A stretch of 21,920 nt of DNA from DASQFD01 sp035633255. Lineage in GTDB: Bacteria > Actinomycetota > Actinomycetes > Actinomycetales > Dermatophilaceae. Position 1 is the first letter of the stretch. Every line of letters starts with the position of its first letter. The translations under genes were made by a program, and so were the position numbers. The notes beneath the pieces are model-generated. The model saw nothing but the letters and a program-made list of their open reading frames with translations, was not told the DNA's origin and searched no databases. The stretch covers positions 1 through 21,920 of the forward strand of contig DASQFD010000007.1 of NCBI GenBank assembly GCA_035633255.1, given 5' to 3'. Below, one piece after another: positions 6,820 to 14,162 of this stretch.

Positions 6820-7326
6820 ATGACTGAGAACGCCAGCATCGACCCCGCCGTGGACGGCGAGGACGTCGAGCTCACCTCCTACACCTCCGAGTCCGAGGCA
6901 CCGGCCTCGGGCGAGGGTGCCCGCCGCCCGTCGGCCTCGGCGCCGGGTGCCGCGACCGGCCGCCGCAAGCAGGCCGTCGCGCGGGTCCGCATCGTCCCCG
7001 GCACCGGCCGGTGGACGGTCAACGGCCGCACCCTGGAGGACTACTTCCCGAACAAGGTGCACCAGCAGATCGTCGGCGAGCCCCTGAAGGTGCTCGAGCT
7101 CGACGGTGCCTACGACGTGCTGGTGCGTGTCCACGGCGGTGGCCCGTCCGGTCAGGCCGGCGCGATCCGGCTCGGGGTGGCCCGCTCCCTCAACGGGGTC
7201 GACCGCGACCTGAACCGCCCGGCCCTGAAGAAGGCCGGCTTCCTGAGCCGGGACGCACGGGTCCCGGAGCGGAAGAAGGCCGGTCTGAAGAAGGCTCGCA
7301 AGGCGCCGCAGTACAGCAAGCGCTGA
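6820..7326 (+). CDS. rpsI: 30S ribosomal protein S9
   Basis: S9 lies in the small-subunit head, and its C-terminal tail reaches toward the P-site tRNA. The 168-residue protein ends with the invariant-type tail KKARKAPQYSKR and has GRRKQAVARVRI, YFPNKVHQQIV and GGGPSGQAGAIRLG motifs. It is longer than the usual 130 residues because of an acidic, Ser/Ala-rich N-terminal extension of about 47 residues, a common actinobacterial trait. AAGGA (6807-6811) is placed eight bases before the ATG. It is co-transcribed with rplM and ends four bases before glmM. Confidence 0.98.
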   Translation: MTENASIDPAVDGEDVELTSYTSESEAPASGEGARRPSASAPGAATGRRKQAVARVRIVPGTGRWTVNGRTLEDYFPNKVHQQIVGEPLKVLELDGAYDVLVRVHGGGPSGQAGAIRLGVARSLNGVDRDLNRPALKKAGFLSRDARVPERKKAGLKKARKAPQYSKR

Positions 7327-7330
7327 CCCG

Positions 7331-8680
7331 GTGGGGCGGCTGTTCGGCACGGACGGTGTGCGCGGTCTCGCCAACGGCGAGGTCGTCACCGCCGAGCTGG
7401 CACTCTCGCTCGCCGGTGCGGCGGCTCGCGTGCTCGGCGCCGGGGCCGCACCGGGCCGCCGCCCCAAGGCGGTCGTCGGCCGGGACCCCCGTGCCTCGGG
7501 CGAGTTCCTGTCGGCCGCGGTCGTGGCGGGCCTGGCGGCGGCCGGCGTGGACGTCTACCGGTGTGGGGTGCTGCCGACGCCGGCGGTCGCCTTCCTCACC
7601 GCGGACGCCGGCGCCGACTTCGGGGTGATGCTGTCGGCGTCGCACAACTCGATGCCGGACAACGGCATCAAGTTCTTCGCCCGGGGCGGTCACAAGCTGC
7701 CGGACGAGGTGGAGGACCGCATCGAGGTCGCGATGGAGCAGCCGCCGTCGCGCCCGACCGGCGCCGACGTGGGGCGCATCGTGCGGATGGTGGACGGGCA
7801 CACCCGCTACCTCGCCCACCTGCTCCGCGTCCTGCCGCACCGGCTGGACGGGCTCACGGTCGTCATCGACGGTGCCCACGGGGCCGCGAGCCAGGTCTCG
7901 CCGGAGGTGTTCCGCCTCGCCGGCGCCGAGGTGGTCGAGATCGGCACCTCGCCGGACGGGCTCAACATCAACTCCGGCTACGGCTCGACCCACCTCGGGC
8001 CGCTGAAGGCGGCCGTCGTCGAGCACGGCGCGGACCTCGGCATCGCCCACGACGGTGACGCCGACCGGTGCCTCGCGGTGGACGCGGACGGCAACGAGGT
8101 CGACGGCGACCAGATCATGGCGATCCTCGCCTGCGACCTGCGGGACCGTGGCGTGCTGACGCACGACACCCTCGTCACCACGGTGATGAGCAACCTCGGC
8201 CTGCTGCAGGCGATGGAGCGGGAGGACATCCGCGTCGTCCAGACCGCCGTCGGGGACCGCTACGTGCTCGAGGAGATGCGCGAGGGCGGCTACAGCCTCG
8301 GCGGCGAGCAGTCGGGCCACGTGATCTTCCTCGAGCACGGCACCACGGGGGACGGCCTGCTCACTGGGCTGGTCCTGGCCGCCCGGGTGGCCGGCAGCGG
8401 CCGGACGCTCGCCGACCTGGCACGCGTGATGCGGCGGCTTCCGCAGGTGCTCGTGAACGTCCGCGGCGTCGACACCAGCCGCGTCGAGAGCGACCCCGAC
8501 CTGCAGGCCGCCGTCGAGGCCGAGCAGGACGGCCTGGCCGGCTCCGGCCGGGTGCTGCTGCGCAGGTCGGGCACCGAGCCGCTGGTCCGGGTCATGGTCG
8601 AGGCGGCGACGGCGGACCAGGCGCAGGGTGTCGCCGACCGGCTCGTCGACACCGTCCGGTCCCGCCTCACGCTCGCCTGA
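7331..8680 (+). CDS. glmM: Phosphoglucosamine mutase
   Basis: GlmM converts glucosamine-6-phosphate to glucosamine-1-phosphate, feeding UDP-GlcNAc for peptidoglycan. The 449-residue protein begins GRLFGTDGVRG and has the catalytic phosphoserine loop LSASHN (Ser104), the magnesium loop DGDADR (241-246), the sugar-binding GEQSGH (325-330) and the phosphate-binding RRSGTEP (411-417): the four motifs of alpha-D-phosphohexomutases in order. The GTG start is four bases after the rpsI stop, so it is the third gene of the ribosomal operon, as in other actinobacteria. The 3' end is followed at once by a heptamer repeat array. Confidence 0.97.
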   Translation: MGRLFGTDGVRGLANGEVVTAELALSLAGAAARVLGAGAAPGRRPKAVVGRDPRASGEFLSAAVVAGLAAAGVDVYRCGVLPTPAVAFLTADAGADFGVMLSASHNSMPDNGIKFFARGGHKLPDEVEDRIEVAMEQPPSRPTGADVGRIVRMVDGHTRYLAHLLRVLPHRLDGLTVVIDGAHGAASQVSPEVFRLAGAEVVEIGTSPDGLNINSGYGSTHLGPLKAAVVEHGADLGIAHDGDADRCLAVDADGNEVDGDQIMAILACDLRDRGVLTHDTLVTTVMSNLGLLQAMEREDIRVVQTAVGDRYVLEEMREGGYSLGGEQSGHVIFLEHGTTGDGLLTGLVLAARVAGSGRTLADLARVMRRLPQVLVNVRGVDTSRVESDPDLQAAVEAEQDGLAGSGRVLLRRSGTEPLVRVMVEAATADQAQGVADRLVDTVRSRLTLA

Positions 8681-8684
8681 GTTG

Positions 8685-8747
8685 TGACGCCTGACGCCTG
8701 ACGCCTGACGCCTGACGCCTGACACCCGACGCCTGACGCCTGACGCC
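8685..8747. repeat. Nine tandem heptamers (TGACGCC) after glmM
   Basis: Nine 7-bp units run without gaps: five perfect TGACGCC (8685-8719), then TGACACC, CGACGCC and two more perfect units to 8747. They are followed by two GGCGCC copies (8748-8759) and the palindrome TGAGGCCTCA (8760-8769). The array lies in the 103-base gap between the convergent glmM and beta-glucosidase genes. Confidence 0.92.
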
Positions 8748-8783
8748 GGCGCCGGCGCCTGAGGCCTCACGCCGAAACCGGGC

Positions 8784-10160
8784 TCAGCCCCTCGGGGCCT
8801 TCGCGCCGGCGAGAATGCGGGCGTACTCGCGTCCGGAGTCCTTGACGGTCCGGCGCTGGGTCGCGTAGTCGACGTGCACGATGCCGAAGCGCTTCTCGTA
8901 GCCGTACGCCCACTCGAAGTTGTCCAGCAGCGACCACGCGAAGTAGCCCCGCACGTCGGTGCCCGCGGCCACGGCGTCGGCCACGGCGGCGAGGTGACCG
9001 CGCAGGTACGCCACCCGGTCCGGGTCGTGGACCGCTCCGTCCGGGGAGACAACGTCCGGCCACGCCGAGCCGTTCTCGGTGACGTAGACCGGCAGCCCGC
9101 TCTCCCGCGCGCACCGCTCGACCACGGCCCGGTGCGCCTGCGCCGAGACCTCCCAGCCCATCGCCGTCAGCGGCGGGTGGGGGGCGACCGCCTCGACCCC
9201 GTCGCACCCGGGAAGCCCCAGCAGGGGTGCCTCCGGAGAGCGCGCGGACCGCACCCGCGTGGGGAAGTAGTTGTTCACCCCGAGGTTGTCCAGCGGTGCC
9301 GCGATGACCTCCAGGTCGCCGTCGCGGAGGTAGGCGTGGTCGGTGAGGTGGCCGGTGTCCTCGAGCCAGCCACGCGGCAGCGACCCGCGCACCACGGGGT
9401 CGAGGAAGAGCCCATTGAGGACGTTGTCGGCCCGCCGCACCGCGTCCAGGTCCGCCTCGGTCGGGTCGTCGGGGCCGAGCACGTGCGTGGGGTTCACCGT
9501 GATGGAGACCTGCGCCGGGGGGCAGTGCTCCCGGATGACCGGCACCGCGCGCCCGTGGGCGAGCAGGAGGTGGTGCGCCGCGACGACCCCCTCGGCGAGG
9601 TCCCGGTGCCCCGGGGCGTGCGCGCCCACGGCATACCCGAGCATCGCCGAGCACCACGGCTCGTTCAGGGTGGTCCACCGGGTGACCCGGTCACCGAGCG
9701 CGCCCACCACGGTGGCGGCGTAGTCCGCGAACCAGTCCGCGACGTCGCGGGTGAGCCAGCCCCCGCGATCCTCCAGGGCCTGCGGGAGGTCCCAGTGGTA
9801 GAGCGTGACGACCGGCTCGATGCCGTGCTCCAGCAGGCGGTCCACCAGGCCGGAGTAGAAGTCCAGCCCGGCCGGGTTGGCCGCGCCGGTCCCCTCGGGC
9901 AGCACCCGCGGCCAGGCCACGGAGAACCGGTATGCCGCGAGGCCGAGCTCGGACATCAGCGCTACGTCTTCGTCCGCTCGGTGGTAGTGGTCGCACGCCA
10001 CGTCGCCGGTGTCGCCGCCCAGCGTGGTGCCCGGGGTGTGGCTGAAGGTGTCCCAGATCGACGGGCCGCGGCCGTCCTCCTCGACAGCCCCCTCGACCTG
10101 GTAGCTGGCGGTGGCGGCGCCGAAGAGGAATCCGGGCGGGAAGCTGGGGTCGCTGGCCAT
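8784..10160 (-). CDS. Glycoside hydrolase family 1 beta-glucosidase
   Basis: GH1 enzymes hydrolyse beta-linked glucosides or galactosides with retention. The 458-residue protein starts FPPGFLFGAATASYQVEGA, has the acid/base motif TLNEPW (Glu167) and the nucleophile motif YVTENG (Glu362), and ends with the GYFAWSLLDNFEWAYGYEKRFG block. No signal peptide is seen, so it is cytoplasmic and acts on imported oligosaccharides. I chose the ATG at 10160, eight bases after a TAGCGT box, rather than an in-frame GTG nine codons upstream. It follows the MOSC gene closely but seems to have its own promoter. No sugar transporter is adjacent; a PfkB sugar kinase lies 2 kb upstream on the same strand. Confidence 0.95.
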   Translation of the reverse strand: MASDPSFPPGFLFGAATASYQVEGAVEEDGRGPSIWDTFSHTPGTTLGGDTGDVACDHYHRADEDVALMSELGLAAYRFSVAWPRVLPEGTGAANPAGLDFYSGLVDRLLEHGIEPVVTLYHWDLPQALEDRGGWLTRDVADWFADYAATVVGALGDRVTRWTTLNEPWCSAMLGYAVGAHAPGHRDLAEGVVAAHHLLLAHGRAVPVIREHCPPAQVSITVNPTHVLGPDDPTEADLDAVRRADNVLNGLFLDPVVRGSLPRGWLEDTGHLTDHAYLRDGDLEVIAAPLDNLGVNNYFPTRVRSARSPEAPLLGLPGCDGVEAVAPHPPLTAMGWEVSAQAHRAVVERCARESGLPVYVTENGSAWPDVVSPDGAVHDPDRVAYLRGHLAAVADAVAAGTDVRGYFAWSLLDNFEWAYGYEKRFGIVHVDYATQRRTVKDSGREYARILAGAKAPRG

Positions 10161-10167
10161 GGTCGCC

Positions 10168-10173
10168 ACGCTA
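10168..10173 (-). promoter_or_regulatory. -10 box of the beta-glucosidase gene, overlapping the MOSC stop codon
   Basis: Read on the minus strand, TAGCGT ends eight bases before the ATG at 10160. Its first three bases (10173-10171) are the TAG stop of the MOSC gene. Confidence 0.45.
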
Positions 10174-11100
10174 CCCAGCAGGACCACGTCGCGGCGCTTC
10201 CACGCCCGGGGTCACGGGGTCGCCCACGTGCACCACCGGGCCGGTGGCATCGGTGAGGGTGGCATCGATGGCGGCGGGGTCGAGGTCCGGGACGAGGTTG
10301 ACCGCGAACCGGGTCCGCCCCTCCCACCGGCGGTGCCGGGCGAGGGTGCGGATCGGCTCGGGGCCGCGCTCGAGCGTGTCCGGGTCCACCGTCGTGAGGA
10401 CGCACCGGTCGCTCGGCCGGGCGACGCGGAAGCGCACGTCGCCCACCGTGACGGCGGTCCACCGGTCCTCCTCGAACGGCTCGAGGTCACCGCCCAGCAC
10501 GAGGTTGGGCCGGAACCGGCCCATGGCCAGCGGGTCGGGAGGAGGCTCGCCCCGCTCGAGCGCGGTCTCGGTGACCCAGTCCTGCAGCCCGCGCAGGGAG
10601 GCGGTCGTGGCGAGGGTCAGCGGGTAGCCGTCGGCGAAGGCGGTGTGGTCGCCGGGCCTGCTGAAGTCCGGGTTGAGCGGCCGACGGGTGGGGTCGTCGC
10701 ACCACACGAGCGCGACATCGGGCCGGGCGAGGACCTCGCGCAGCCAGGTGGTCGCCGCCGGCGGCGCCGGCACGGCATACAGGTCGTGGCGGTGCAGCCG
10801 GACGGCCACGGTGGGCGCCCCGCCCGGCTCGTCCATGTGGAGTGGGTCGTGACCGGCCGCGGTCAGCCGGAGGCCGGCGGGCAGGCCGGGCTCGGTGTCC
10901 CGCGTGTCCGCGACGACGGTGAGGAGCCGGTGCTCGGTGCGGGCGGAGACCAGGGTGCCGTCGCGGTCGACGACCATCCAGCGGCGGTCGCCGGCGAGTC
11001 CCCAGGAGTGCACCCGGGCCGCGCCCACGTGCCGCGGGGCGGTGCTCTTGACCGGGTGGACCGCGACGGTGACCAGACGCACCGCCGGGGAGGCGGTCAC
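10171..11100 (-). CDS. MOSC domain protein (YcbX-like)
   Basis: The 309-residue protein has an N-terminal MOSC-N beta-barrel segment starting VRLVTVAVHPVKS, with GLAGDRRWMVVDRDG, and a C-terminal MOSC domain with RFRPNLVLGG, the SDRCVLTTVDPDT motif holding the presumed molybdenum-binding Cys, and PIRTLARHRR. MOSC proteins bind the molybdenum cofactor and reduce N-hydroxylated compounds or transfer sulfur. I took the GTG at 11100 because homology starts there; the frame is open to 11208 but would then overlap carbonic anhydrase. It lies 13 bases after carbonic anhydrase with no promoter between, so it is likely in the same transcript. Its electron donor is not in the window. Confidence 0.88.
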   Translation of the reverse strand: MTASPAVRLVTVAVHPVKSTAPRHVGAARVHSWGLAGDRRWMVVDRDGTLVSARTEHRLLTVVADTRDTEPGLPAGLRLTAAGHDPLHMDEPGGAPTVAVRLHRHDLYAVPAPPAATTWLREVLARPDVALVWCDDPTRRPLNPDFSRPGDHTAFADGYPLTLATTASLRGLQDWVTETALERGEPPPDPLAMGRFRPNLVLGGDLEPFEEDRWTAVTVGDVRFRVARPSDRCVLTTVDPDTLERGPEPIRTLARHRRWEGRTRFAVNLVPDLDPAAIDATLTDATGPVVHVGDPVTPGVEAPRRGPAG

Positions 11101-11113
11101 GTCGCGCGGACGG

Positions 11114-11815
11114 TCACGGCAGGGGTTCGGCGCCGGCGTGGTCCGCCTGCTGGTGCCCGGTGTGATCGATGCCCGCCGAGCCGACGACGGACAGCACCCG
11201 GACCTCACCGTCGGCGAGGTCGTAGGCCGCGCCGACGATCGCCAGCCGCCCGTCGCGGACCCGTTCGTGGATCAGCGTCGAGCGCTGTGCGATGAGGGTG
11301 CAGGTGTGCTCGACGTGGGTGCGCTCGATGTCCTCGGTGCTCGGCTCGACACCACCGCGGGAGGCGAGCAGCACGCTGGGAGTCACCCGCTCGACGATGT
11401 CCCGGAGGTAGCCGCCAGGCACCTCGCCGGTGCGCATGGCGTCGGCGGCCGCCTTGACGGCGCCGCAGGAGTCGTGGCCCAGGACGACGATGAGCGGGCA
11501 GCCGAGGACGCCCACCCCGAACTCGAGCGAGCCCAGCACGCTCGGGTCGACGACGTGCCCGGCGGTCCGGACGACGAAGAGGTCCCCGAGCCCCTGGTCG
11601 AAGATGATCTCGGCGGCGACCCGCGAGTCGGCGCAGCCGAAGAAGATCGTGAAGGGGTCCTGTCTGCCGGCGAGCCGCCCCCGGGTGTGGGCGTCCTGGT
11701 TTGGGTGCGCGTGCTCACCCGCCATGAACCGGGCGTTCCCCTTCGTGAGGACCTCCCACGCCGCCTCGGGCGTGGTGGGTCGGGCTCCGGGCTGGGTGCG
11801 GTCGTCGTCGATCAC
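11114..11815 (-). CDS. Beta-class carbonic anhydrase
   Basis: This enzyme interconverts CO2 and bicarbonate using zinc. With the GTG at 11815 it has 233 residues; CADSR (Cys61, Asp63, Arg65) and HDSCGA (His114, Cys117) supply the beta-class zinc ligands and the Asp-Arg pair. TPEAAWEVLTKGNARFMAG is the usual N-terminal segment. An AGAGG sequence eight bases upstream favours this start; an ATG at 11851 in frame would overlap the regulator gene by 32 bases. The gene begins four bases after the stop of a small winged-helix regulator, an arrangement seen in other actinobacteria, which suggests joint regulation. Confidence 0.93.
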   Translation of the reverse strand: MIDDDRTQPGARPTTPEAAWEVLTKGNARFMAGEHAHPNQDAHTRGRLAGRQDPFTIFFGCADSRVAAEIIFDQGLGDLFVVRTAGHVVDPSVLGSLEFGVGVLGCPLIVVLGHDSCGAVKAAADAMRTGEVPGGYLRDIVERVTPSVLLASRGGVEPSTEDIERTHVEHTCTLIAQRSTLIHERVRDGRLAIVGAAYDLADGEVRVLSVVGSAGIDHTGHQQADHAGAEPLP

Positions 11816-11819
11816 GGGC

Positions 11820-12122
11820 TCATCCTCTCGGCCGCCTGCGGGGGCGGACATCGCCCGTCAGGAGGTCGAGGACCTCGCCGACGGAGTGGGGCTGCTCCAC
11901 GGGGTGGCGCAGCGGCTGGTCGGCGAGGACGCGGTACCGGTTCCGGCGGCCCTCGCGCCGCCGCTCAAGGTAACCCGAGGTCACCAGGTCGGCGACGATC
12001 CGCTGCGCCGCCCGCTCGGTGATCCCCACCGAGGCGGCGAGGTCACGGATCCGGGCGTCGGGATCCCGGGCGATGCACACGAGGACGTGCGCATGGTTGG
12101 TGAAGAAGGTCCAGTCGCCCAC
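11820..12122 (-). CDS. Small winged helix-turn-helix regulator
   Basis: This 100-residue protein is little more than one winged HTH: NHAHVLVCIARDPDARIRDLAASVGITERAAQRIVADLVTSGYLERRREGRRNRYRV, with helix 2 at about residues 24-31, the recognition helix ITERAAQRIVADL and the wing RREGRRNRY. The tail LRHPVE is typical of a MarR-like small-regulator group often found beside carbonic anhydrase. The start is a GTG with TAGACT eight bases upstream, so it probably makes a leaderless mRNA. It heads a run with carbonic anhydrase and the MOSC gene. No operator palindrome is obvious to me. Confidence 0.88.
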   Translation of the reverse strand: MGDWTFFTNHAHVLVCIARDPDARIRDLAASVGITERAAQRIVADLVTSGYLERRREGRRNRYRVLADQPLRHPVEQPHSVGEVLDLLTGDVRPRRRPRG

Positions 12123-12129
12123 GGTTCGC

Positions 12130-12159
12130 AGTCTAGGAGGCGGCGGCGGCCCCGTGTCA
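12130..12159 (-). promoter_or_regulatory. Promoter of the regulator-carbonic anhydrase-MOSC run
   Basis: On the minus strand TAGACT (12135-12130) ends eight bases before the GTG at 12122. TGACAC (12159-12154) lies 18 bases upstream as a possible -35. The spacing supports transcription starting at or beside the start codon. Confidence 0.5.
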
Positions 12160-12200
12160 CCCGATCCCGGAAGTTGAGATCGCGACTTGTGGAGCGTGCG

Positions 12201-13118
12201 TCAGAGCTCCGCCCGGGTGGGGGCGTAGGGGCCGGCGTGCCCCACGGTGAGGGCGCTGGTGGTCAGGGCGCGCGCCAGGGCGGGCCTCACGTCGGCCAGC
12301 GGCGCCCGACGCAGGTGCTCGCGGGCCTCGGGGCCACCGAGGAGCCCCGCGTCGAGCAGCCCGGACAGCAGGCCCGCCATGAACGAGTCGCCGGCGCCGA
12401 CGGTGTCCACCACCGAGCCGCCGCCGGCCGGCTCGCGGGCCACCTCACCGGTCGCCGTCGTGCGCGCCACCACCCCGTCCGGGCCGCGGGTCACCACGAC
12501 CAGGGCCGGGCCGAGGGCGCCCCAGTGCTCCAGCGCCTCCTCGACCGAGCGGTCGGGGTAGAGGAAGGCGAGGTCCTCGTCGCTGGCCTTGACGACGTCG
12601 CTGAGCGCGAGCAGCTCCTCTACCCGGGCGCGCACGAGGTCGGCACCGCCCATGATCGTCGGCCGGACGTTCGGGTCGTAGGACACGGTCGCCCGTCCCC
12701 GGGCGGACCGGAACGCCGCCGTGACCTCCCGCTCACCGGGCTCGAGGGTGGTGGCGATGGAGCCGCTGTGGACGTGCCCGGTGCGGTCCCCGACGGTGAC
12801 CGGCGCGAGGTCCCAGCGGAGGTCGAACGCATAGGTCGCCGCCCCGGAGGCGTCCACCGTGGCGTCGGCCACCGAGGTGGCGCCGGCGTGCCGGCTCTGC
12901 GCGGTGACGTCGACGCCACCGGCCTGCAGGTGGGCCAGGCAGCGACGGCCGCGCTCGTCGTCGCCCACGACGGTGGCGAAGTCGACGTCGTGCCCCAGCC
13001 GGGCCAGGCCGATGGCGACGTTGGCGGGTGAGCCACCGACGTGCTCGGTCACCTCGCCTGAGGGTGGGCGCACCACGTCGATGAGGACCTCGCCGACCAC
13101 CAGCACCCGTCCGGCCAC
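12201..13118 (-). CDS. PfkB family carbohydrate kinase (fructokinase-like)
   Basis: PfkB (ribokinase-superfamily) enzymes phosphorylate sugars such as fructose or ribose with ATP. The 305-residue protein opens VLVVGEVLIDVV, has the N-terminal signature HVGGSPANVAIGLARLG and the C-terminal signature VDTVGAGDSFMAGLLSG, where Asp244 is the catalytic base. The GG-SPANVA form is frequent in fructokinases, but the substrate cannot be fixed from sequence. The GTG start lies five bases after the stop of a 37-codon ORF and no promoter box is evident in that gap, so both are probably on one message from 13245-13250. Confidence 0.92.
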   Translation of the reverse strand: MAGRVLVVGEVLIDVVRPPSGEVTEHVGGSPANVAIGLARLGHDVDFATVVGDDERGRRCLAHLQAGGVDVTAQSRHAGATSVADATVDASGAATYAFDLRWDLAPVTVGDRTGHVHSGSIATTLEPGEREVTAAFRSARGRATVSYDPNVRPTIMGGADLVRARVEELLALSDVVKASDEDLAFLYPDRSVEEALEHWGALGPALVVVTRGPDGVVARTTATGEVAREPAGGGSVVDTVGAGDSFMAGLLSGLLDAGLLGGPEAREHLRRAPLADVRPALARALTTSALTVGHAGPYAPTRAEL

Positions 13119-13123
13119 GCCGG

Positions 13124-13237
13124 TCAGCCCCGCCGCTCGAGGTCGTCGTGCGACCGCCCGGCGCTGCGGTCGAGCCGGTCGGGGCTCTCGAGGCCGCGGG
13201 TGCGATCGGGGACCTGGGTGGCGCCGGCGTCGACCAT
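13124..13237 (-). CDS. 37-residue ORF upstream of the PfkB gene
   Basis: Starting at an ATG on the minus strand and ending at TGA five bases before the kinase start, this ORF encodes MVDAGATQVPDR followed by a charged tail (LESPDRLDRSAGR, then SHDDLERRG). All but one of its sense codons end in G or C, as in real genes here, and a TAGAGT box lies eight bases before the ATG. It has no hydrophobic segment and I recognise no family. It may be a small hydrophilic protein or a leader whose translation couples to the kinase. Below the size usually reported, so easily missed. Confidence 0.55.
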   Translation of the reverse strand: MVDAGATQVPDRTRGLESPDRLDRSAGRSHDDLERRG

Positions 13238-13244
13238 GGGCCCG

Positions 13245-13250
13245 ACTCTA
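13245..13250 (-). promoter_or_regulatory. -10 box of the small ORF-PfkB operon
   Basis: TAGAGT on the minus strand ends eight bases before the ATG at 13237, with no ribosome binding site between, as expected for a leaderless message. Confidence 0.5.
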
Positions 13251-13316
13251 GCGGCGGGGCGGAGCCGTCCCAGGGGCCTCGGCGGGGGTCGGTTGGGGGA
13301 TGCGGTGCTCGTCAGG

Positions 13317-13322
13317 GACGAT
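13317..13322 (+). promoter_or_regulatory. -10-like box of the DUF4245 gene
   Basis: GACGAT ends at -7 from the GTG at 13329. It is one mismatch from TANNNT. It supports the GTG at 13329 rather than the adjacent GTG at 13326 or the longer open frame. Confidence 0.3.
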
Positions 13323-13328
13323 GGGGTG

Positions 13329-13886
13329 GTGAGCCAGACGCCCCAACGGAGCCGCTACAGCATGGGCTCGGCCGCCAACATGGTGCGGTCGATGCTCGTC
13401 GTCGGCGGCCTGGTGCTGCTGCTCATCGTGCTCGTGCCCCGTGTCACCTCGGTCAGCGGGCCGCCGGTCGACGTCGCGGCGACGGCGGCGACGGTGGCGC
13501 GCGACTCCGGGCGCACCGTGCTCGTCGCCACCGGCCTCCCCGAGGGGTGGACCGAGACCAGCGCGCGCTACGTGCGGAGCACCGACGGGCTGATGACCTG
13601 GCACGCCGGCTACCGGACCCCCGAGGACACCTATGTCGCGGTGGAGCAGACCGTGGACGCGACGCAGCAGTGGGTGGACGCGCAGACCAACCGGGCCCGC
13701 CGGGTCGGTGAGGTCACGGCGGGAGGCCGGACGTGGGTGACCTACGCCCGGGACGGCAAGGTGCAGAACAGCATGCTCGACCGGCGCACCGGCGCGGGCG
13801 AGGCCACGACGCTCGTCACCGGGACCGCCGACTTCGACGTGATGACCGACTTCGTCGGCTACCTCCGCGAGGTCCGTCCCGCCTGA
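13329..13886 (+). CDS. DUF4245 membrane-anchored protein
   Basis: The 185-residue protein has a short cytosolic N-terminus, one membrane helix at about residues 21-41 (MLVVGGLVLLLIVLVP) and an extracytoplasmic domain with VDVAATAATVARDSG, LPEGWTETSARY, TWHAGYRTPEDTYVAVEQT and a final FDVMTDFVGYLREV. This matches DUF4245, an actinobacterial family of unknown function that is often encoded beside xseA/xseB and class II fructose bisphosphatase. It converges with xseB, the two stops being 26 bases apart. No catalytic motif is visible. Confidence 0.85.
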   Translation: MSQTPQRSRYSMGSAANMVRSMLVVGGLVLLLIVLVPRVTSVSGPPVDVAATAATVARDSGRTVLVATGLPEGWTETSARYVRSTDGLMTWHAGYRTPEDTYVAVEQTVDATQQWVDAQTNRARRVGEVTAGGRTWVTYARDGKVQNSMLDRRTGAGEATTLVTGTADFDVMTDFVGYLREVRPA

Positions 13887-13912
13887 GCGCGCCTGAGCAC
13901 GCGCGGGCACCG

Positions 13913-14149
13913 TCAGCCCGCCGGGTCGCCCGCCGGGTCGCCCGCCGGGTCGCCGTCGCCGCCGAGGTGGGCCTCGGCGCGGTCGAGCCAGCCGGCGCAG
14001 TGGGCGGCCAGCGCCTCGCCACGCTTCCAGAGGGTCAGGCTCTCCTCCAGCCCCACCTGCCCGGTCTCGAGCCGGGCCACGATGTCGACCAGCTCGTCGC
14101 GCGCGGCCTCGTAGCCGAGCGAGGCGACGTCCCCGGTGGTCTCCGTCAT
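13913..14149 (-). CDS. xseB: Exodeoxyribonuclease VII small subunit
   Basis: XseB binds the XseA subunit as several helical copies to form exonuclease VII, which degrades single-stranded DNA. The 78-residue protein has the family core SLGYEAARDELVDIVARLETGQVGLEESLTLWKRGEALAAHC followed by a coiled-coil-like helix. The C-terminus is a GDPA repeat encoded by three perfect 12-bp units, absent from most family members. The ATG at 14149 is eight bases after a TAGGGT box. It is downstream of xseA, with the xseA stop 10 bases before its ATG. Confidence 0.93.
   Translation of the reverse strand: MTETTGDVASLGYEAARDELVDIVARLETGQVGLEESLTLWKRGEALAAHCAGWLDRAEAHLGGDGDPAGDPAGDPAG
13917..13952 (-). repeat. 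Three perfect 12-bp repeats at the 3' end of xseB
   Basis: CCCGCCGGGTCG occurs three times in tandem (13917-13928, 13929-13940, 13941-13952). On the coding strand it gives GDPAGDPAGDPAG at the very end of the protein. The unit length keeps the frame if copies are gained or lost. Confidence 0.92.
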
Positions 14150-14156
14150 GGCGTCC

Positions 14157-14162
14157 ACCCTA
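14157..14162 (-). promoter_or_regulatory. -10 box of xseB, overlapping the xseA stop codon
   Basis: TAGGGT on the minus strand ends eight bases before the xseB ATG. Its first three bases (14162-14160) are the TAG stop of xseA. The same hexamer at the same distance precedes xseA. Confidence 0.5.

Noticed and set aside
8685..8747. Regularly repeated units that might suggest a CRISPR array
   Set aside because: The 7-bp units abut with no spacers and no cas genes are present; it is a simple tandem repeat.
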